Positions 1 through 5,107 of a DNA stretch of 7,811 bases are shown here, piece after piece. This DNA is from Chloroflexi bacterium CG23_combo_of_CG06-09_8_20_14_all_45_10. GTDB taxonomy: Bacteria; Chloroflexota; Dehalococcoidia; GIF9; AB-539-J10. The stretch spans positions 1-7,811 of the forward strand of contig PCSL01000042.1 of assembly GCA_002772325.1 (NCBI GenBank), given 5' to 3'. Positions within the stretch are counted from its first letter, which is position 1. Each line of letters starts with the position of its first letter. Under the pieces are notes generated by a model. It had not been told where the DNA came from. It saw only the letters and a program-made list of their open reading frames with translations, and ran no database searches. The position numbers were made by a program, and so were the translations under genes.

Positions 1-1193
1 GAAATAGGCACTTCCTCTTCTTTGACATTAGGCCAGAGCCCATGCCATATTTTCCTTGCTGTTCGACCATGAAGCTGGCTCACAGCATTACGCTGGTTGG
101 CCATCCTCAAAGCAAGTGCCGCCATACTGAAAGCTTCACCACCAGAGCCATCATATTGCCCTAACTTCAAAAAGTCTTCGCGGCTAAGCCCAAGAGACTC
201 CCAATAACCATGGAAATACTTCTCCACAAGACGGATAGGAAAGACATCCTGAGTCGCCAGGACCGGTGAGTGAGTGGTAAATACAGTTGTCTGTTGTACC
301 CGCCGAACAGCCTCACTGAAAGACGTACCTCCAGCTACTTCTTCCCTCACCCGTTCTAGTATCATGAAAGCGGTATGCGCTTCGTTAGCATGCCAGATAG
401 CGGGATCAATACCTAATGCTCTTATAATTCGCACCCCTCCAATGCCGAGAACAATTTCTTGCTCTATACGCATTTCGGAATCAGCAACATAAAGGCGAGC
501 GGAGAATTCTCTATCCCGGGCAGCATTCTCGTCAATATTAGTATCCAGCAGGTAAACAGTACTGCAGCCAACTCGTACTTGCCACACGGCAACGGATAAA
601 GTCCTATCTTCTAGTTGGATCTGGGTTACAACCTTCCCTCCATCGGCGGAAAACACTGGACTAATAGGCATATCTGTGAAATCAAGGTAATCATAGACTT
701 CTTCCTGCCAGCCTTCACCCGAGATATGCTGGTGAAAATAGCCCTGAGGATACATAAAACCCACGGCAACCAGCGGCAAGCCAACATCGCTAGCCTCTTT
801 GCAAAAATCTCCCGCTAAGACACCCAACCCACCGGCATATATTGGCAGTGAGGTATGAAAGGCAAATTCCGGCGAGAAGTAAGCGATGGGCTTAACTAAG
901 AGCCTGGGGTGCCTCGTGGCAGCCCAGGTATTACAGGCTAAACTATCAGCATCGAAATGAGCCATCACTTTGTCGTACAAAATCAGAAATACCAGGTCAT
1001 TAGCCGCAGCACGCAGCCGGTCGGGGCTAATCTGGCATAATTGCTTCACGGGATTGTGATTGTTCACTCTCCACAACTGATAATCTAAAGCTCGGAATAA
1101 CTCTCGTGCTTCGGCGTGCCAGCTCCACCATAAGTTATGAGCAAGTTCATCCAGCCTCCCTATGCGGGGAGGCAGCTTCAGCCTCGGGAACAT
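1..1193 (-). CDS. glgP: alpha-glucan (glycogen/maltodextrin) phosphorylase, N-terminal part, cut by window edge
   Basis: GT35 phosphorylases release glucose-1-phosphate from the non-reducing ends of alpha-1,4-glucans in the cytoplasm. My translation of the open minus-strand frame gives 397 residues with no stop before the edge. It follows the short Thermotoga/archaeal-type family: RIGRLDELAHNLWWSWH at about residues 10-26, the glycine-rich SLPIYAGGLGVLAGD at 115-129, YLLDTNIDENAARDRE at 214-229, RIEQEIVLGIGGVR at 242-255, HANEAHTAF at 268-276, FTTHSP at 305-310 and QLHGRTARKIW at 373-383. The pyridoxal-phosphate lysine lies in the missing C-terminal half and cannot be checked. Several usually conserved glycines are replaced (see findings). 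The ATG at 1193 is chosen because GGAGGT lies upstream, though its 12-nt spacing is long; an in-frame ATG at 1220 has no such site, and an in-frame TAG closes the frame above that. A 241-bp gap separates it from otsB, so it may have its own promoter. Confidence 0.93.
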   Translation of the reverse strand, partial: MFPRLKLPPRIGRLDELAHNLWWSWHAEARELFRALDYQLWRVNNHNPVKQLCQISPDRLRAAANDLVFLILYDKVMAHFDADSLACNTWAATRHPRLLVKPIAYFSPEFAFHTSLPIYAGGLGVLAGDFCKEASDVGLPLVAVGFMYPQGYFHQHISGEGWQEEVYDYLDFTDMPISPVFSADGGKVVTQIQLEDRTLSVAVWQVRVGCSTVYLLDTNIDENAARDREFSARLYVADSEMRIEQEIVLGIGGVRIIRALGIDPAIWHANEAHTAFMILERVREEVAGGTSFSEAVRRVQQTTVFTTHSPVLATQDVFPIRLVEKYFHGYWESLGLSREDFLKLGQYDGSGGEAFSMAALALRMANQRNAVSQLHGRTARKIWHGLWPNVKEEEVPI

Positions 1194-1205
1194 GATTTCT
1201 GCTTT

Positions 1206-1211
1206 ACCTCC
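1206..1211 (-). promoter_or_regulatory. Shine-Dalgarno site of glgP
   Basis: GGAGGT on the minus strand is a near-perfect anti-16S match, 12 nt ahead of the ATG at 1193. The spacing is long. The site lies downstream of the alternative ATG at 1220, so it favours the 1193 start. Confidence 0.55.
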
Positions 1212-1264
1212 ATCCGTCATTACTGCCGTGCTCAGTTTTTCCTATTTTTTCCTCACCACCGCAT

Positions 1265-1295
1265 ATCATACCATAGCATAGAGAATAGCCCACAA
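1265..1295 (-). promoter_or_regulatory. candidate sigma-70-type promoter for glgP
   Basis: On the minus strand an extended -10 element, TGG followed by TATGAT (1273-1265), lies 19 nt after a -35-like TTGTGG (1295-1290). The implied transcript start would be about 65 nt ahead of the glgP ATG. The spacer is 1-2 nt longer than ideal, so the call rests mainly on the extended -10 and on its place in the only long gap of the window. Confidence 0.35.
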
Positions 1296-1317
1296 TGTAA
1301 CACATCGCGCACCAGTG

Positions 1318-1363
1318 AAAAAGAATAAGCCACCTTGATTACCTTTCCTAGTCGTGGTTGCTT
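1318..1363 (-). terminator. possible weak intrinsic terminator after otsB
   Basis: On the minus strand AAGCAACC (1363-1356) can pair with GGTGGCTT (1334-1327) with one mismatch across a loop of about 21 nt, followed by ATTCTTTTT. The stem is short, the loop large and the U-tract interrupted, so this is weak. Its position, about 70-115 nt past the otsB stop and upstream of the candidate glgP promoter, is what would be expected. The rest of the 1194-1434 gap holds nothing else I can identify. Confidence 0.25.
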
Positions 1364-1434
1364 TAAGGAGGCATCTCTTTATTATGATCCCCCGTTCATT
1401 AACTGAAGTCCTTTATCAGGCTTAGCAAGAAAAC

Positions 1435-2307
1435 TCAGGAAGAGATAAATGATTCAGATGTAAACGGTTCAACCGACTGAGACAATTTCTCCAGCCAACA
1501 ACATAGCTCATCCAGGGAGCTCAGGTAGTAATTTGCCGAACTGGAAACCTTTTCTTCGCCAACGAAAATGGAGATACCACCCACCTTCCGTATGACCTTA
1601 AAGCCATCTTCATCAGTGATATCGTCACCAGCAAAAATAGGCAGGCTTCCTTGTCTCCCGTAAATGTCCAGCAGCCATTCAATAGCCTTGCCTTTATTCC
1701 ATTGCACAGGCTTCACCTCGAGCACCTTCTTACCCTCGGTGACCTCTAGCAGGTGGGATTGCTTAGCCTTTGACGCACAATGGCCTTCTGCTGTCGAAAT
1801 TGCTTCATGGGAAAGCGTCTTTACTTTCTCCACCTCACCTTCCTTTACCAGGCGATAGTGGACGCTCAGGGTAAGCCCCTTATCTTCGATGAGAATGCCA
1901 TCAATGCCCGCCAGTTTCTCCTTAAGCCTCTCTTCAATTTTTGTTAGAAGAGGTTGAAACTCTATAGCTATAGGGTGGATGAAGAAGATTTCTTTGGGGC
2001 TCTGCCCCTCACAATGACGAAGAGAACATTCAATTTCCAAACCATGGTTACCAGCATAGGTTATGCCTTCCAGTCCTATAAGCGCTTTTATCTCGCTCAG
2101 GCTTCGACCGCTGATTATAGCTACCCTAAAGAAGCCATGATGACTTATCTCTTCCAGTATCCCCCTGGTTCGAGGTGGTAGTTGAGCCATCGAAGGTTTA
2201 GCTGCTATCGGGGTGAGAGTACCATCATAATCCAAAAAGAGCACTAGCTGCTTTGCCTTTTTGACCTGCTCCCAGACCTCGTCCCAAAATTGAAAAAGAT
2301 AGCGCAA
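1435..2307 (-). CDS. otsB: trehalose-6-phosphate phosphatase (HAD superfamily), TTG start
   Basis: OtsB dephosphorylates trehalose-6-phosphate to trehalose in the cytoplasm, the second step after OtsA. The 290-residue protein carries the HAD signatures in order: LFLDYDGTLTPI with nucleophile D26 and D28, IISGRS at 64-69, the cap-entry segment YAGNHGLEIE at 84-93, LEVKPVQWNKGKA at 196-208 with the conserved lysine near 205, and GDDITDEDGF at 227-236. The start is TTG at 2307, directly after the otsA TGA and in the same frame; GAGGG four nt upstream supports initiation there, and no ATG lies ahead of the catalytic motif. It is somewhat longer than family members I know (about 240-270), and the excess sits in two segments, residues 94-106 and 171-188, that resemble translated palindromic repeats. 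The catalytic residues are intact, so I expect an active enzyme. Confidence 0.95.
   Translation of the reverse strand: MRYLFQFWDEVWEQVKKAKQLVLFLDYDGTLTPIAAKPSMAQLPPRTRGILEEISHHGFFRVAIISGRSLSEIKALIGLEGITYAGNHGLEIECSLRHCEGQSPKEIFFIHPIAIEFQPLLTKIEERLKEKLAGIDGILIEDKGLTLSVHYRLVKEGEVEKVKTLSHEAISTAEGHCASKAKQSHLLEVTEGKKVLEVKPVQWNKGKAIEWLLDIYGRQGSLPIFAGDDITDEDGFKVIRKVGGISIFVGEEKVSSSANYYLSSLDELCCWLEKLSQSVEPFTSESFISS
1744..1797 (-). repeat. possible in-frame palindromic-repeat remnant inside otsB (copy 2)
   Basis: The coding strand contains CATTGTGCGTCAAAGGCTAA followed by GCAATCCCA. This resembles the dispersed family CATTGCGAG...GAAGCAATCTCA known from many bacterial genomes; the ATTG and CAAT ends are complementary. 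It is translated in frame as part of residues 171-188 (GHCASKAKQSHLLE), where OtsB proteins usually have a shorter linker. A further GAAGCAATTTC lies just upstream at about 1796-1806. Boundaries are approximate. Confidence 0.5.
1990..2028 (-). repeat. possible in-frame palindromic-repeat remnant inside otsB (copy 1)
   Basis: The coding strand reads CGTCATTGTGAG, then the perfect hairpin GGGGC-AGA-GCCCC (1996-2008), then AAAGAAATCT. The CGTCATTG(C/T)GAG start and the AATCT end match the same dispersed repeat style as the other copy in this gene. It encodes residues 94-106 (CSLRHCEGQSPKE) between the conserved GNHGLEIE and the FIHPIAIEF strand, where I expect only a few residues. Confidence 0.5.
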
Positions 2308-3786
2308 TCAGCCCTCGGGAAATTCAAATTTAGCTATCTCGGATATTATGTTACCTGCCCAGGAATAGACATTGTTTTCTTGAACTACTGCTCGCAGTTT
2401 AGACATTCTCCTTCTTCGTTCATCCTCTGGCATCTCCACTGCTTTTTTGATTGCCTCAGTTATGGCGTCCACTGAATATGGGTTAACAAGTAAAGCCTCA
2501 GTAAGCTCCTGGGCGGCGCCAGTAAATCTGCTCAGAATGAGTATCCCGTCCCCATCCAGTCGGGAGGAAACAAATTCCTTAGCCACGAGGTTCATTCCGT
2601 CGTGGAGGGAACTCACGATAGAGAAATTGGCTAATCTTTGCAAGGCAACTAAAGTGAGAGGAGAGAGGTGTTCTTTAATATAAAGTATTGGTCTCCAGCG
2701 ACCTCTAAAGTGGCGCCAGTTTATCTCGTCTATCAGTTCGCCAATTTCCTCATTTATTTTTTTGTATTCGTCAATATGCACTCTACTTGGTTCGCCTACT
2801 TGCACAAAGGTGAAACGACCTTCATATTCGGGATTCTTACTCAGGAATAAGTCAATCGCCTTGAGTCTCTCCGGTATACCCTTGGTATAGTCCAGGCGAT
2901 CAATGCCAATGCTGATAAATTCTTGCCTTAAGTCGTACTGGTGTCGTAACCTCTCCATCTCCTTAGTCACCTCCTCCCCACTGGCTCGACCCGATACTTC
3001 GTGGAAATCCACGCTTATAGGGAAGGGGCGAACGAAAGTGCTGTGACCCTTCCTGACGATAGCATACTTTTCCCGCTCGATTCGGCATTCTAGAATACGG
3101 TCGACAGTCTCCAGAAAATTATTGCAATGATGCAAAATATGGAAACCAACAAGGTCGTTAGCTAAAAGCCCATCTAAAATCTCCTCGTGCCAAGGGCAAA
3201 TTCGGAAGGCTTCATAGTTAGGCCAGGGTATATGCCAGAACTGAGCGCTAATCACTCTGGGACAATGTTCTTTAATTTTTCTCGCCAACAGAGTAAGGTG
3301 GTAATCTTGAATAAAAACAAAGGCATTTTTCTCTCCTACCTCGGCACACACGGCATCAGCAAATCGCTGGTTGACTTCCTTATATGTATTCCAGTCCTTC
3401 TCATCGAACTTTGGCTTGACATGGACAATATGGCAAAGAGGCCAAAGTGCTTGATTGGAGAAGCCATCATAATAACCCTCTTCTTCTTCCTTGGACAACC
3501 ACAGGCGTTTTAGAATATATTGAGGAGCTTCGGGGGGCACGGAAATCTTGTCTTCTTTGTCCACTACCTCACGGTCAGCGTCTCCGCTGCCATAGGCAAT
3601 CCATATACCACCACAAGCTTGCATCACCGGGTCTAGGGCTACGGTAAGTCCGCTGGCAGGTCTGGAATATCTGATTTCCTCACCAACCCAACTGTGGATA
3701 TAAGGCTCTCTATTGGAAACTACAATAAAAAGATAATCCTTAAGCTTATCTTGTGCCAGCCTCTGTAATTCACTTTTATCCATCAT
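2308..3786 (-). CDS. otsA: trehalose-6-phosphate synthase (GT20)
   Basis: OtsA transfers glucose from a nucleotide-glucose to glucose-6-phosphate, giving trehalose-6-phosphate for OtsB. The 492-residue protein spans the whole GT-B fold. It has VVSNREPYIH at 22-31, the N-terminal loop PASGL at 43-47, FIQDYHL at 158-164, FWHIPWP at 183-189, VRPFPISVD at 252-260, DRLDYTKG at 296-303, and LHDGMNLVAKE at 394-404. Aligned by eye to E. coli OtsA, D161, H185, R297, K302, D396 and E404 match active-site residues D130, H154, R262, K267, D361 and E369. The stretch with GSGDADRE at about 66-73 marks a subtype I associate with anaerobic bacteria and archaea rather than the enterobacterial form. GT20 also includes glucosylglycerol-phosphate synthase, but the adjoining otsB favours trehalose. 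The start is the first of two tandem ATGs; an in-frame TAA lies immediately before it and no Shine-Dalgarno site is visible. The frame ends in TGA directly against the otsB start codon. Confidence 0.95.
   Translation of the reverse strand: MMDKSELQRLAQDKLKDYLFIVVSNREPYIHSWVGEEIRYSRPASGLTVALDPVMQACGGIWIAYGSGDADREVVDKEDKISVPPEAPQYILKRLWLSKEEEEGYYDGFSNQALWPLCHIVHVKPKFDEKDWNTYKEVNQRFADAVCAEVGEKNAFVFIQDYHLTLLARKIKEHCPRVISAQFWHIPWPNYEAFRICPWHEEILDGLLANDLVGFHILHHCNNFLETVDRILECRIEREKYAIVRKGHSTFVRPFPISVDFHEVSGRASGEEVTKEMERLRHQYDLRQEFISIGIDRLDYTKGIPERLKAIDLFLSKNPEYEGRFTFVQVGEPSRVHIDEYKKINEEIGELIDEINWRHFRGRWRPILYIKEHLSPLTLVALQRLANFSIVSSLHDGMNLVAKEFVSSRLDGDGILILSRFTGAAQELTEALLVNPYSVDAITEAIKKAVEMPEDERRRRMSKLRAVVQENNVYSWAGNIISEIAKFEFPEG
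2312..2316 (-). promoter_or_regulatory. Shine-Dalgarno site deciding the otsB TTG start
   Basis: GAGGG on the minus strand lies within the last otsA codons, four nt ahead of the TTG at 2307. It supports independent or coupled initiation of otsB at TTG, as opposed to reading through the otsA stop. Confidence 0.5.
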
Positions 3787-3804
3787 TTATAGTCGACGGC
3801 ATAA

Positions 3805-3830
3805 ACCATTGTACCATTCTCTCTACCATT
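3805..3830 (-). promoter_or_regulatory. candidate -10 element and AATGGT repeats upstream of otsA
   Basis: The minus strand carries three copies of AATGGT (3830-3825, 3818-3813 and 3810-3805). Within them TGG-TACAAT (TACAAT at 3813-3808) is an extended -10 match. No good -35 hexamer is seen; TTTCCC lies 19 nt before it. A start here would give a leader of only about 15 nt, which fits the lack of a Shine-Dalgarno site at otsA. The triple repeat could be an operator, or chance. Confidence 0.25.
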
Positions 3831-3859
3831 AGGGGAAATCTCACTCACAATGATGTTTC

Positions 3860-5107
3860 TCAGAGATAAATAATATCTTCGTTACGCTCTAGAGCGAGGA
3901 TCATGAGCAGATAGTCTTTAATTTCCCGTGTGATGAGAAAATGCTGACGCACGTGCTCCCTTCCATTATGCCCTAGCCAATGGCCATAGTCAGGATTAGC
4001 CAGGAGTTGTCTTAAGGCATAAGCTGCTCCCTCAACACTGTGGCATAGAAGCCCAGTGAATTTGTTTCTTATCTGGAGAGGTATGCCACCAACAGCGCTG
4101 GCCACCACTGGCTTCGCCTTCCATAAAGCCTCGGTTATTGTGAGGGCAAAACCTTCTCTTAGAGATTTTTGCATAATTATAGTGGCTGCCGTTTGTAAAG
4201 CATTAATGTCAATATCGCTCTCCGGAGGCATAGATAGGATATGAATATCTGGGTTACCTCCAGCTCGTTCTCGTACCTCCTCTAGCACCTCTTGAGATTC
4301 AGGGTCGTCACTGGCAGTGCCACCGGCGAGAACCAGTTGGCAAGCGAAGTTCTTCCTTACCAGCTCAAAAGCTTGAATTACCCCTAGAGGGTCTTTTAGC
4401 CGGTCGAAGCGAGACACCTGAAGAATCATAGGTTTGTCCCGAGTTAAGCCATATTTAGCCAAAATGGCGTCTATGCTCTCGGGAAGCAGTTCCTTATTCT
4501 TATCACTCAGGGGGTCAATGGATGGCGGGGCAAAGAACTGCCGTATCGGCAGTTCTTGAACAAAGTTGGGGGAAGAGAAGACTACGGCATCGTAATTAAC
4601 AATATACTGCTTTAAAAATTGCCACACTTTACTGTCAGGGTGAGAGATATCTATATGGCATCGCCATATCCACTTGCCGCCAATATCCTTCTTTTTGCTT
4701 ATTAAGGCTGCTGGTTGCGGGTCGTGAATAAATAAGATATCACCAGGAAACTCAAGTTCACTTAAGTTTTTTTCTGTAGTTTCTAGAAATAAGGCAAAAT
4801 CATTGTCTGAAACGTGTTCTATCTTACCATGGAGGGCATTATGGAATTTTTTCGTCACCTCAAAAAATTGAGTCTCACCTGTGATAATGTGCCATCTGGT
4901 GTCAATTCCTAGCTGGTTTAGCAGTGGCACAAGATGAGACAATATTTCAGCGACACCACCACCTACAAATGTCGAATTTATATTCTGAATGGTTTTGCCC
5001 GATAATTTGTCAGCAAGCATCCTCAATTCCTCGATATAGCTTCTACCCACGATAGGTTCATAATCTCTAATGTTGACCTTGCTTGCTTTTGCTGGTGCTT
5101 TTCTCAT
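3860..5107 (-). CDS. treT: trehalose glycosyltransferring synthase (TreT-type, GT4)
   Basis: TreT makes trehalose from a nucleotide-glucose and glucose in one step. In characterised archaeal and Thermotogales enzymes it is reversible, so it can also break trehalose down to NDP-glucose and glucose. The 415-residue length is normal for the family. Diagnostic features are the N-terminal NINSTFVGGGVAEILSHLVP (42-61), ILFIHDPQPAALI (124-136), WRCHIDIS (148-155), the domain-2 opening ILQVSRFDRLKDPLGV (228-243), and the GT4 EX7E motif REGFALTITE with E318 and E326, followed by KPVVASAVGGIP (332-343). The ATG overlaps the TGA of the upstream channel gene (ATGA). There is no strong ribosome-binding site (only AAG-type purines), so translational coupling is likely. 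The 73-bp gap to otsA contains no clear terminator. Its place between an osmotic channel-like gene and otsAB supports an osmolyte role. Confidence 0.93.
   Translation of the reverse strand: MRKAPAKASKVNIRDYEPIVGRSYIEELRMLADKLSGKTIQNINSTFVGGGVAEILSHLVPLLNQLGIDTRWHIITGETQFFEVTKKFHNALHGKIEHVSDNDFALFLETTEKNLSELEFPGDILFIHDPQPAALISKKKDIGGKWIWRCHIDISHPDSKVWQFLKQYIVNYDAVVFSSPNFVQELPIRQFFAPPSIDPLSDKNKELLPESIDAILAKYGLTRDKPMILQVSRFDRLKDPLGVIQAFELVRKNFACQLVLAGGTASDDPESQEVLEEVRERAGGNPDIHILSMPPESDIDINALQTAATIIMQKSLREGFALTITEALWKAKPVVASAVGGIPLQIRNKFTGLLCHSVEGAAYALRQLLANPDYGHWLGHNGREHVRQHFLITREIKDYLLMILALERNEDIIYL

Noticed and set aside
274..492. Plus-strand open frames over the phosphorylase region (also 615-818 and 1137-1328)
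   Set aside because: They lie antisense to a clearly homologous glgP frame, have no family resemblance and lack convincing starts; they are shadows.
1193..1220. Upstream ATG at 1220 as the glgP start
   Set aside because: It adds nine residues without family match and has no Shine-Dalgarno site, while GGAGGT lies between it and the ATG at 1193.
2308..2310. UGA recoded as an amino acid joining otsA to otsB
   Set aside because: otsB, treT and the channel gene end in TGA at sensible lengths, and no SECIS-like need is evident; ordinary stop with reinitiation is simpler. Chance readthrough remains open and is listed as a finding.
2308..3786. Glucosylglycerol-phosphate synthase as the identity of the GT20 protein
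   Set aside because: Possible within the family, but the adjoining trehalose-phosphate phosphatase and TreT make trehalose-6-phosphate synthase the better call.
3776..3802. Eight-codon leader frame (MPSTINDG) overlapping the otsA start
   Set aside because: No ribosome-binding site, no regulatory codon bias and no attenuator hairpin; too short to support.
3787..3859. Intrinsic terminator between treT and otsA
   Set aside because: No stable GC-rich stem followed by a U-tract is visible on the minus strand.
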